Positions 1 to 5,977 of a stretch of 6,263 bases of DNA are shown here, piece by piece. The first letter of the stretch is position 1; every line of letters starts with the position of its first letter. Under the pieces are notes generated by a model that saw only the letters and a list, made by a program, of their open reading frames with translations, did not search any database and was not told the DNA's origin. The DNA lies in contig JANWHR010000265.1 of NCBI GenBank assembly GCA_025450355.1, positions 1 to 6,263 on the forward strand. The letters are read 5' to 3'. The position numbers were made by a program, and so were the translations under genes. The stretch is from Micropepsaceae bacterium (GTDB lineage Bacteria; Pseudomonadota; Alphaproteobacteria; Micropepsales; Micropepsaceae).

Positions 1-768
1 GACCAGCAGCTTGTTTCCGTGTTTCGCGATTACCCGCGCCGCGAAGAAATTCATGCTGCCGACAAATCCCGCGACCGCTCGCGAGCCTGGCGTCTCATAA
101 AGCGTGTGCGGATCGGCGATCTGAAGCACCCGGCCGCTTTCCATCACGGCGATGCGGTCGGAAAGCGCCATTGCTTCGTCCTGGTCATGCGTGACGAAGA
201 GAAAACTGATCCCCAAATCGCGTTGGATCTGACGCAGTTCGACCTGCATGGTTTCGCGCAAGCGTTTGTCGAGCGCACCGAGCGGCTCATCGAGCAGAAG
301 CAGTTTGGGCTTTTTGACCAGCGCCCGTGCCAGCGCCACCCGCTGCCGCTCGCCGCCTGAAAGTTCGTGCGCGCGGCGTTTTCCATATCCGGGAAGCGAG
401 ATGAGGCTGAGCGCCTCGTCAACCTTCCGCTCCCGTTCCGCGCGCGGCAAACCGTCCGTGCGCAGACCATAGGCGATGTTATCGGCCACATTCAGATGCG
501 TGAATATCGCGTAGGACTGTAACACCATGTTGATGGGAAGCAGCTCCGGCGGGAGGTCCGTCATCTCTTCGCCGTCGATGAAAATGGCGCCCGTGTCAGG
601 CGTGGTAAAGCCGCGCGCAATACGAAGCAGCGTGGTTTTCCCGCAACCCGATGCGCCCAGCAAAGAAAAGAATTCGCCGCGGGAGAGCGAAAAGCTTACG
701 TCATCCACCGCAGCAATGCCGCGAAAGGCTTTGGTGATGTTCTCGATACGGAGCAGTTCGGCCGGCAT
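1..768 (-). CDS. potA: Spermidine/putrescine-type ABC importer ATPase PotA (C-terminus cut by window edge)
   Basis: ATP-hydrolysing subunit of an inner-membrane polyamine-type importer; it would sit on the cytoplasmic face of the two permeases encoded just upstream. 256 residues are visible, reading from ATG at 768 to the left edge with no stop. Motifs seen in order: Walker A GASGCGKT (38-45), Q-loop Gln84 in LQSYAIF, signature LSGGERQRV (136-144), Walker B LLLLDEP (156-162), and switch His194 in VTHDQDEA. The ABC domain is complete. The C-terminal regulatory TOBE region expected of a roughly 350-380 residue PotA lies outside. The start overlaps the potC stop by one base (TGATG), which suggests translational coupling. 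Small departures from typical PotA are RIARGF after Walker A and IFTH where LFPH is usual after the Q-loop. The substrate could also be another polyamine-like compound, since this ATPase family (PotA/PotG/FbpC/UgpC) is broad. Confidence 0.93.
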   Translation of the reverse strand, partial: MPAELLRIENITKAFRGIAAVDDVSFSLSRGEFFSLLGASGCGKTTLLRIARGFTTPDTGAIFIDGEEMTDLPPELLPINMVLQSYAIFTHLNVADNIAYGLRTDGLPRAERERKVDEALSLISLPGYGKRRAHELSGGERQRVALARALVKKPKLLLLDEPLGALDKRLRETMQVELRQIQRDLGISFLFVTHDQDEAMALSDRIAVMESGRVLQIADPHTLYETPGSRAVAGFVGSMNFFAARVIAKHGNKLLV

Positions 769-1577
769 CACGTTCCCGGCGCCGGTAGCGGCCGGCCCTG
801 CAATCCGTGCCGCCGCGCCAGTTCGGCGATCCCGATCAGGACGGTGGAGCAGGCGAGAATGAGTGACCCAAGCGCCAGCACGTCGGGCAGTTTGTACGGA
901 AAGCGCAGCTCGCCCCAGATGTAAACGGGCAGCGTGGTGTCTGTCCCGCAGAGAAAAAAGGCGATCAGAAAATCGTCGAAGGACACCAGAAACGTCAGCA
1001 GCAGACTCGCGATCACACCCGGGAGCACAAGTGGAAAAGTGACTCGCCAGAATGTCATCCAGGCATTCTCGCCCAAATCCCTGGACGCCTCTTCGAGGCT
1101 GTAATCAAAGCCCTCAAGACGGGCGATCAGCACCCCCAGGGCAAAGGGCAGGCAGAGCATGAGGTGGCCAACAATAACGGTAACGAGCGAAAGCGGAAGA
1201 GTCAGGCGCGTGAGGAGGACGAGCAGCGAAATCCCAAGCACGATGTCCGGAATGAACAGGGGCAGATTGGAAAAGCCGGCGAAGAATGCGCGTCCGCGAA
1301 CACCACGGACCAGCGCCCTCGCCGCGAGCAGGGCGATGATGGTCGAGCCCAGGGATGCGGCCGTGGCGATTTTCAGTGAATTCGCGAGCGCGAAACGCAT
1401 GCCGGAATCCGCAGCCATGGCTGCGTACCATTGCGTCGTGAAGCCGGAGAGCGGGAAAGCGACAAAGATGGAATTGTTGAAGGAAAAGAGCGGCAGCAGC
1501 AGAATCGGTCCGTAGAGAAAGGCGAGATACAGGAGCGCGTATGCCGGGAGTGCGCGCGAGGTTTTTCGCGCGGTCAT
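768..1577 (-). CDS. potC: Polyamine ABC importer permease PotC/PotI-like
   Basis: Second permease of the importer, 269 residues, the usual PotC length. About six membrane helices are visible, near residues 12-32, 69-90, 104-125, 131-153, 184-205 and 235-252. The cytoplasmic coupling motif that docks on the ATPase is at about 163-187, beginning EASRDLGENAW and ending FPLVLPG. This is the classic EAA loop of binding-protein-dependent permeases. The PotC-like segment SFDDFLIAFFLCG follows at 199-211. The ATG at 1577 overlaps the potB stop as ATGA (4 bases), and no strong ribosome binding site precedes it, so translation is probably coupled to potB. The stop overlaps the potA start. Family assignment is strong; the exact substrate (spermidine, putrescine or another) is inferred from similarity and from the nearby spermidine synthesis genes. 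Confidence 0.92.
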   Translation of the reverse strand: MTARKTSRALPAYALLYLAFLYGPILLLPLFSFNNSIFVAFPLSGFTTQWYAAMAADSGMRFALANSLKIATAASLGSTIIALLAARALVRGVRGRAFFAGFSNLPLFIPDIVLGISLLVLLTRLTLPLSLVTVIVGHLMLCLPFALGVLIARLEGFDYSLEEASRDLGENAWMTFWRVTFPLVLPGVIASLLLTFLVSFDDFLIAFFLCGTDTTLPVYIWGELRFPYKLPDVLALGSLILACSTVLIGIAELARRHGLQGRPLPAPGT

Positions 1578-2488
1578 CGGATCTGCGCCACGGCAAAACG
1601 CACGCCCGCAGTGCAGATCGCGGCGGCGGCTGCAAGAAACGCCATGGCCGCGACCGCAAGAGCCGCACCCAGGGGCCAGTTGTCCACCCGGCCGAACTCG
1701 ACCTGAATGAGATTCGCAATCATCAGCCCGTTTGGCCCGCCGACCAGCGATGGCGTGACGTAATCGCCGGCGGTGGGAACGAAAATCAGGACAAAAGCCG
1801 AGATGACGCCGGTTAGCGAGAGCGGCAGAGTTACCCGCAGGAAGCGGCGAAGCGGACCGTCGCCGAGGTCGGCCGCGGCCTCCAGCAGTGAGGGATCGAT
1901 TTTTTCCAGCGCGACATAGATCGGCAGGATCGCAAACGCGGCATAGCCGTGCACCAGCGCAATCACCACGGCGGGCGGATTGTAGAGGAGAAAGCGCAGG
2001 GGTTCGGAGATGAGATGCAGCGTGGTGAGCGCCGAATTGATTACTCCGTTATAGCCAAGGATGACCTTCCAGGCGAAAATCCGCAGCAGATAGCTGGTCC
2101 AGAACGGAATGGTGACGAGCAGCAGCCAGAGGAACTTTGCCCGTGCGCGGAATGCGATGAACCAGGCGAATGGCCAGGCCAGCAGGATGGCGAGGATCGT
2201 GGCAATGAACGAAATCGCGAGCGATCGGACAAAAACCACGGCATAGGCCGGGCGGGTGAACACGGTGACATACTGGTTCAGGGTCAGGTTTGTGTCGATG
2301 GCAAGTCCGCGTTGCGTAAAGAGGCTGAACCCCACCAGCAGTGCGAGGGGTGCTGCCAGCGTAAAGGCGAGCAGCACGGTCGCGGGTGTGAGGAGCAGAT
2401 ATGGCGCCAACCAGCGCGCCTGACGCGATGGCGGGCGGCGCACCCTTGTCCCGCCGATCGAAGCCGGAACTGTTTCTGCATCGGTCAA
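1574..2488 (-). CDS. potB: Polyamine ABC importer permease PotB/PotH-like, TTG start
   Basis: First gene of the operon and first permease of the importer, 304 residues. After a roughly 25-residue basic cytoplasmic tail there are about six membrane helices, near 30-56, 85-112, 118-138, 172-193, 222-247 and 272-295. The PotB-typical stretch PFWTSYLLRIFAWKVILG is at 128-145, close to the family pattern PFWTxxLIRTYAWxxILG. The EAA coupling loop lies at about 203-227, starting EAAADLGDGPLRRF. The start is TTG at 2488, chosen because an excellent ribosome binding site AGAGGAG (2502-2496) lies 7 bases upstream and no in-frame ATG is available near the N-terminus. Divergent from the betaine-type importer operon across 88 bases. 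PotB versus PotH cannot be separated by eye. Confidence 0.92.
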   Translation of the reverse strand: MTDAETVPASIGGTRVRRPPSRQARWLAPYLLLTPATVLLAFTLAAPLALLVGFSLFTQRGLAIDTNLTLNQYVTVFTRPAYAVVFVRSLAISFIATILAILLAWPFAWFIAFRARAKFLWLLLVTIPFWTSYLLRIFAWKVILGYNGVINSALTTLHLISEPLRFLLYNPPAVVIALVHGYAAFAILPIYVALEKIDPSLLEAAADLGDGPLRRFLRVTLPLSLTGVISAFVLIFVPTAGDYVTPSLVGGPNGLMIANLIQVEFGRVDNWPLGAALAVAAMAFLAAAAAICTAGVRFAVAQIR

Positions 2489-2495
2489 TGCTGCA

Positions 2496-2502
2496 CTCCT
2501 CT
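2496..2502 (-). promoter_or_regulatory. Ribosome binding site deciding the potB TTG start
   Basis: AGAGGAG read on the minus strand, seven bases before TTG at 2488. It is the strongest Shine-Dalgarno match in this intergenic region, and it is what supports a rare TTG start for potB. Confidence 0.65.
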
Positions 2503-2508
2503 CATCGC

Positions 2509-2537
2509 CTTATACGGTGGATGTTCACGGCGGAGAA
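2509..2537 (-). promoter_or_regulatory. Candidate weak sigma70-type promoter for the pot operon
   Basis: On the minus strand a good -10 box TATAAG (2514-2509) lies 17 bases after a poor -35 box TTCTCC (2537-2532). Transcription would start near 2502, right at the ribosome binding site, leaving a very short leader of about 14 bases. The -10 is convincing but the -35 is not, so this could need an activator or be wrong. Confidence 0.3.
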
Positions 2538-2540
2538 CCA

Positions 2541-2570
2541 TTGGCTGCGAAAGCTTTCGGCTGCCATAAT
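2541..2570 (+). promoter_or_regulatory. Candidate promoter for the betaine-type importer operon, possibly leaderless
   Basis: -35 TTGGCT (2541-2546), an 18-base spacer, then -10 CATAAT (2565-2570). Seven bases after the -10 falls at 2577, the A of the ATG chosen for the ATPase gene, and no Shine-Dalgarno sequence precedes that ATG. A leaderless transcript is therefore suggested. A 12-bp palindrome fills the spacer. Inference from box matching only. Confidence 0.35.
2548..2559. promoter_or_regulatory. Perfect 12-bp palindrome CGAAAGCTTTCG, possible operator
   Basis: CGAAAGCTTTCG is a perfect inverted repeat lying between the candidate -35 and -10 boxes of the importer operon, where a bound dimeric repressor would block RNA polymerase. 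It is also within the region shared with the divergent pot promoter. The cognate regulator is not in view, and a short palindrome can occur by chance. Confidence 0.35.
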
Positions 2571-2576
2571 CACGCC

Positions 2577-3365
2577 ATGACCGATGACCGGCAGACGCCT
2601 GCGATCGAAATCCGCGACGTCTGGAAAAGCTACGGAACGGATGGCGCCTTTGCGCTGTCTGGCGTCACGCTGTCCGTCGCGTCTGGCGCGTTTGTGGCGC
2701 TCACCGGCAGCTCCGGGGCCGGCAAGACAACGCTTCTCAAACTGATCAACCGGTTGATCGAACCCTCGCGCGGCGAGGTCCGGGTTCAGGCCGAAAATGT
2801 CGCGGCGGTCGATCCGGTGCTGCTGCGGCGCCGCATCGGTTATGTCTTTCAGGGCGTCGGACTCTTTCCTCATCTTACGGTGGCGGAAAACATCGGCATC
2901 ACCCCCGGTCTTCTCAAATGGAAACAGACTGCGATTGCTTCGCGCGTGGATGAGCTGCTGGATCTGGTGCGCCTGCCGCGGGCGCTGAAGTCGCGCTCTC
3001 CGGCCACGCTTTCGGGTGGACAGGCACAGCGGGTGGGAATTGCCCGCGCGCTTGCCGCCCGGCCCGGCATCGTGCTGCTGGACGAGCCTTTCGGAGCCGT
3101 CGATCCGATCACCCGCGATGCGCTCGCCCGCGACTACCGGGCGCTGCATGAGGCTTTGGGACTGACCACGGTCATGGTCTCTCACGACATCATGGAGGCG
3201 ATTCTTCTCGCCGATCGTCTGGCGGTGATGGAAAATGGAAAACTCGTCGAATATGGCGCCACGCCCGAGCTGGTTCGCGATGCACACCATCCTGCGGTTC
3301 GCCGGCTGATGGAAATGCCGTTGCGCCAGGCCGAACAGGTACACCGGCTGGCGGGAAGCGCGTAA
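2577..3365 (+). CDS. Quaternary-amine/osmoprotectant-type ABC importer ATPase (OpuCA/OsmV/EgtV family)
   Basis: 262-residue ATPase energising the fused permease/binding protein encoded directly downstream. Motifs: Walker A GSSGAGKT (44-51), Q-loop Gln92 in VFQGVGLFPHL, signature LSGGQAQRV (145-153), Walker B IVLLDEP (165-171), and switch His203 in VSHDIMEA. The LINRLIEP and VFQGVGLFPHLTV segments are typical of the glycine betaine/carnitine/choline class (OpuCA, YehX/OsmV, ProV). Many relatives, such as OpuCA, carry a C-terminal pair of CBS domains used for osmotic or c-di-AMP sensing; here the protein ends about 59 residues after the switch His, so those domains are absent. ATG 2577 is preferred because it puts the conserved AIEIRDVWKSYG start at residues 9-20. 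In-frame alternatives are TTG 2541, with GGAG five bases before it, and GTG 2517. Stop and next start overlap as TAATG. Confidence 0.9.
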   Translation: MTDDRQTPAIEIRDVWKSYGTDGAFALSGVTLSVASGAFVALTGSSGAGKTTLLKLINRLIEPSRGEVRVQAENVAAVDPVLLRRRIGYVFQGVGLFPHLTVAENIGITPGLLKWKQTAIASRVDELLDLVRLPRALKSRSPATLSGGQAQRVGIARALAARPGIVLLDEPFGAVDPITRDALARDYRALHEALGLTTVMVSHDIMEAILLADRLAVMENGKLVEYGATPELVRDAHHPAVRRLMEMPLRQAEQVHRLAGSA

Positions 3366-4939
3366 TGGGCGGACTTGATCCGCGCCTGGCGGACGCGCTG
3401 GCTCATTTGCCGGAATATCTTGGAGCGCATGTGCTGTTGAGCGCGAGCGCACTTCTGCTTGGCATCGCATTGAGCATTCCGCTGGCGCTCGCCGCGCTGT
3501 CCTCGCGGCGCGCCGGCGCCATGATCCTGGGTACCGCGGCTGTCATTCAGACCATTCCGAGCCTCGCCCTGCTGGCGCTTTTCTATCCGATCCTGCTGTT
3601 CTTTTCCGTGCTGACCAGGACACTGACCGGCGCGCAGTTTTCGGCGCTTGGCTTTCTGCCCTCCCTGCTCGCTCTCACGCTGTACAGTGTACTGCCGATT
3701 GTGCGGAACACCGTGACCGGACTTTCCGGTGTCGATCCCGCGATCCGCGAAGCGGCCAGGGGTGCGGGGATGACCCGCTGGCAGAGTCTGAAGGGCGTGG
3801 AATTTCCGCTGGCACTGCCCGTCATCATGGCAGGCGTCCGCACTGCCTCCGTGCTGGTGATCGGCACCGCAACGCTGTCCACTCCGGTTGGCCAGACCAG
3901 TCTCGGGAATTACATCTTCACCGGGCTGCAGACGCAGAACTGGATTGATGTCACGGTCGGTTGCGTCGCCGCGGCTTTGCTCGCGCTGACGGTGGATCGT
4001 TTGCTGGGCGGGCTCGAAACGCTCGCAACCCGGCGGCAATCGCGCCGGCGCCTGATCGCAGCGGTCGCGGGCATGGGGCTTGCGCTTTGCGCGGGCGTGC
4101 TGGCCGCGAGTTTCGGCGGGCAGCCGGGCTATATTATCGGCGCCAAAAATTTTCCCGAACAATATGTCCTCGCTTCACTGATCGAGCAGCGCCTGGCCGC
4201 CGTCAACCGGAGGGCTTCCATCCGCAGCGATCTCGGCTCGGCGGTGATACTCCGGGCCCTGACGTCCGGAGATATCGACACCTATGTTGATTACAGCGGT
4301 ACGGTCTGGACCAACTTCATGCATCGCAGCGATGCCCTGCCGCGGCAGCAGATGCTCGGGGCAATCGCGGATTGGGCGAGGCAGAACTACGGCGCGACGA
4401 TGCTGGGGGCCCTGGGGTTTGAGAATGCCTATGTGCTGGCGATGCGGAAGGATCGCGCCGATGCGCTCGGCATCAGGTCGGTCGCCGATCTGGCCCGCAT
4501 TTCCCAACAGCTCCGGGTGGGAGGCGATTACGAAATTTTCGGCCGGCCGGAGTGGCGCGCCCTTCGCAAGGCGTATGGCCTGAACTTTCGCGAAGAGCGC
4601 CAGATGCAGCCGATCTTCATGTACAAAGCCGTGGCGGATGGCGAGGTGGATGTCATTACAGCTTTTTCCAGCGATGGCCGCATCGCGGAATATGGGCTCG
4701 TAACCCTGGAAGACCCGAAGCAGGCAATCCCGCCCTACGACGCCATCGTGCTGGTGTCGCCAAAGCGCAGCCACGATCCGATCCTGATTGGCGCCCTTCA
4801 GCCGCTGATTGGGCGTATCCCCATCGAGAAGATGCGCGCGGCCAATCTCGCGGTTAGCCGCGACGAAAATCAGCTCTCTCCGGCCGCCGCGGCCCGGTTG
4901 CTGTGGCAGGAAATCAGCGGGCCCGTGCCTTCGGGATAA
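3365..4939 (+). CDS. Fused permease and substrate-binding protein of a quaternary-amine/ergothioneine-type ABC importer
   Basis: 524 residues combining two functions. Residues about 1-215 are an OpuCB/YehW-like permease. Helices lie near 21-45, 52-82, 95-115, 148-170 and 190-211, and the EAA coupling loop at 129-152 starts EAARGAGMTRW. A further helix at about 230-250, preceded by RRQSRRR, tethers the C-terminal OpuAC-type binding domain (about 255-524) outside the inner membrane. That domain opens with IIGAKNFPEQYVLASLIEQ and carries DIDTYVDYSGT (303-313) and SSDGRIAEYGLVTLED (435-450), family hallmarks around the ligand cleft. The same architecture occurs in EgtU (ergothioneine) and some choline/betaine importers; the ligand cannot be fixed by eye. 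Translation is likely coupled to the ATPase (TAATG), with GGGA eight bases before the ATG. The last 26 bases overlap the 3' end of the convergent speE gene. Confidence 0.9.
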   Translation: MGGLDPRLADALAHLPEYLGAHVLLSASALLLGIALSIPLALAALSSRRAGAMILGTAAVIQTIPSLALLALFYPILLFFSVLTRTLTGAQFSALGFLPSLLALTLYSVLPIVRNTVTGLSGVDPAIREAARGAGMTRWQSLKGVEFPLALPVIMAGVRTASVLVIGTATLSTPVGQTSLGNYIFTGLQTQNWIDVTVGCVAAALLALTVDRLLGGLETLATRRQSRRRLIAAVAGMGLALCAGVLAASFGGQPGYIIGAKNFPEQYVLASLIEQRLAAVNRRASIRSDLGSAVILRALTSGDIDTYVDYSGTVWTNFMHRSDALPRQQMLGAIADWARQNYGATMLGALGFENAYVLAMRKDRADALGIRSVADLARISQQLRVGGDYEIFGRPEWRALRKAYGLNFREERQMQPIFMYKAVADGEVDVITAFSSDGRIAEYGLVTLEDPKQAIPPYDAIVLVSPKRSHDPILIGALQPLIGRIPIEKMRAANLAVSRDENQLSPAAAARLLWQEISGPVPSG

Positions 4940-5798
4940 GGCGTTTGATCCATTCCGGAAGCGCGAAGGCGGCGGCGTGAATTTCCGGATTGTAATAATC
5001 GGTACGAATTTTCGCTTTTGCAAAGCGCCGGGCCGCAGCGGCGATTCCCGCTTTCGTCCCGAGTGGCTTGTGCGTACCAGCCCAGGACAGGGCCATGTAG
5101 CCGCCGACATAGGTCGGCACGACGGTCAGATAGAGTCCGCACAGCGGGAACTGGCGCTTCAACTCGCTTAGCGCCTCGGCAATTTCCCAGGGCTGGTAAA
5201 ACGGGACGCCGGTCTGGAAGCTGGCGAAGCCTCCAGTCTTCAGCGCGCGGCGAACGCGGGAATAGAAATTGTCCCCGAACAGGGCTTTGCCGGGACCGAC
5301 CGGATCGGGCCGGTCCGCGACGATCAGGTCGAAGCGACCGCGTGCTTCGGCACGGCTGAGATATTCAAACGCATCGGCAATTTCGATCTTGAGCCGCCGG
5401 TCACGAAAGGCTTTCCGATTTACCTGCGAAAAATGTTCGCGGCAGAGTTCGACTACTCTTTCGTCGATCTCGACCAGCACGACCTCCTTCACGCTTTTGT
5501 GCTTCAGAACTTCGTCCGCGATCGAGAGATCGCCGCCGCCGACGACCATCACGCTTTCGCCGCGGCCATGCTCGAACAGCGGCAGATGGACCAGCATTTC
5601 TGCGTAAGCCCCCTCATCGCGGGTGGTGATCTGAACGATATCGTCCAGCACGAGCACCCGGCCATTCGCCACGGTGTCAAAGATGGCGATTCGTTGATAC
5701 CGGCTTTTTTCCTGAGCAACGATGCCGGTCAATTCCATGGATTGGGCGTAGCCCTTGTGCAGGCGCTCGCGGAAAATCTTGGGACGGAAATTCGGCAC
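4914..5798 (-). CDS. speE: Spermidine synthase (polyamine aminopropyltransferase) homologue with altered motifs, GTG start
   Basis: Expected to transfer the aminopropyl group of decarboxylated SAM to putrescine in the cytoplasm. 294 residues from GTG 5798; E. coli SpeE has 288. An N-terminal beta domain (about 1-75) has Gln19 in GYAQS and RVLVLDDIVQITTRDE. The Rossmann methyltransferase-like domain follows: GGGD (87-90), acidic Glu110 in LVEID, Asp142 in ADAFEYL, catalytic-loop Asp162 and Asp165 in DRPDPVGP, PTYVGG (228-233), and YYNPEIHAAAFALP (268-281), very close to the E. coli C-terminus. Deviations: GGGDLS instead of GGGDGG/A, DRPDP instead of D(S/C)(S/T)DP, and Ala66 after Tyr65 where E. 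coli has His. The start was chosen by GGAGGG (5809-5804) six bases upstream and a promoter just before it. GTG 5801 is an alternative. ATG 5969 or 6197 would add unconserved sequence upstream of the promoter. Could be an aminopropyltransferase of shifted specificity. Confidence 0.88.
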   Translation of the reverse strand: MPNFRPKIFRERLHKGYAQSMELTGIVAQEKSRYQRIAIFDTVANGRVLVLDDIVQITTRDEGAYAEMLVHLPLFEHGRGESVMVVGGGDLSIADEVLKHKSVKEVVLVEIDERVVELCREHFSQVNRKAFRDRRLKIEIADAFEYLSRAEARGRFDLIVADRPDPVGPGKALFGDNFYSRVRRALKTGGFASFQTGVPFYQPWEIAEALSELKRQFPLCGLYLTVVPTYVGGYMALSWAGTHKPLGTKAGIAAAARRFAKAKIRTDYYNPEIHAAAFALPEWIKRLIPKARAR

Positions 5799-5803
5799 CA
5801 CGG

Positions 5804-5809
5804 CCCTCC
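5804..5809 (-). promoter_or_regulatory. Ribosome binding site deciding the speE GTG start
   Basis: GGAGGG on the minus strand with ideal spacing to GTG 5798 (short spacing to the adjacent GTG 5801). It fixes the protein at 294-295 residues, matching the family's usual length. Confidence 0.65.
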
Positions 5810-5827
5810 GGAATTTTGGCGCCCGCG

Positions 5828-5856
5828 CGTATAGGGCCGGGCCTCGATCATGTCCA
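5828..5856 (-). promoter_or_regulatory. Candidate sigma70-type promoter for speE
   Basis: Read on the minus strand: -35 TGGACA (5856-5851, five of six matches to TTGACA), an exact 17-base spacer, and -10 TATACG (5833-5828, four of six). Transcription would begin near 5821, giving a leader of about 23 bases with the ribosome binding site in place. This also argues against any speE start upstream of about 5820. Confidence 0.5.
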
Positions 5857-5889
5857 GAACGGGCCGCCAAATACACATCTTCGGGGGCT

Positions 5890-5920
5890 GGGGAGAAATT
5901 GCGCTGCAGGGGGACAAATT
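5890..5920. repeat. Two 11-bp direct repeats GGGGA(G/C)AAATT at 20-bp pitch
   Basis: GGGGAGAAATT (5890-5900) and GGGGACAAATT (5910-5920) differ at one base and begin exactly 20 bp apart, about two helical turns, ending two bases before the candidate -35 of the speD promoter. They lie between the back-to-back speE and speD promoters. The placement suits binding sites for a regulator acting on one or both; this role is inferred. Confidence 0.5.
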
Positions 5921-5922
5921 TC

Positions 5923-5950
5923 TTGCGTGGGGGGGAGAGAGCCCTATATT
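5923..5950 (+). promoter_or_regulatory. Candidate sigma70-type promoter for speD
   Basis: -35 TTGCGT (5923-5928), a 16-base spacer, and -10 TATATT (5945-5950). Transcription would start near 5957, so the message has a leader of about 128 bases before ATG 6085, beginning at the base of the first hairpin. The spacer contains a run of seven G. Confidence 0.45.
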
Positions 5951-5956
5951 CCCCCC

Positions 5957-5977
5957 TGTTCCGATTCATGCGGAACA
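5957..5977 (+). promoter_or_regulatory. Leader hairpin 1 upstream of speD
   Basis: TGTTCCG (5957-5963) pairs perfectly with CGGAACA (5971-5977) around a 7-base loop, at the predicted 5' end of the speD transcript. Its arms share CGGAA/TTCCG segments with the next hairpin, so alternative pairings are possible. Confidence 0.45.

Noticed and set aside
776..785. 10-bp palindrome CCGGCGCCGG just upstream of potA
   Set aside because: It lies inside the potC C-terminal coding sequence in a GC-rich context, with no promoter boxes next to it; likely chance.
1949..2569. Open frame of 206 codons on the plus strand opposite potB
   Set aside because: Rich in Glu, Gln and Arg from antisense reading of hydrophobic membrane codons; no family signal.
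2502..3470. Long open frame of 322 codons on the minus strand opposite the importer ATPase gene
   Set aside because: Composition is rich in Arg, Gln and His with no recognisable domain, and it mirrors a clear ABC ATPase on the plus strand; it is a shadow frame typical of GC-rich DNA.
3182..4162. Long open frame of 326 codons on the minus strand opposite the permease half of the fusion gene
   Set aside because: Same shadow-frame character, with no motifs, while the plus strand encodes a convincing membrane protein.
4926..4943. Small hairpin GCCTT-CGGGAT-AAGGC over the stop codon of the importer fusion gene, as a bidirectional terminator
   Set aside because: Only five solid base pairs and no real T tract on either strand; it lies within coding sequence of both convergent genes.
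4175..5110. Open frame of 311 codons on the minus strand opposite the substrate-binding domain
   Set aside because: Overlaps two well-supported genes (fusion gene and speE) and has no recognisable domain or ribosome binding site.
5883..5935. Possible G-quadruplex from four G runs in the speD upstream region
   Set aside because: The two larger loops are about 15 bases, too long for a confident call; the direct-repeat explanation accounts for much of the pattern.
5958..5976. GTTC...GAAC arrangement as a LexA (SOS) box
   Set aside because: The alphaproteobacterial LexA site is a direct repeat GTTC-N7-GTTC; here the half-sites are inverted and fit a hairpin instead.
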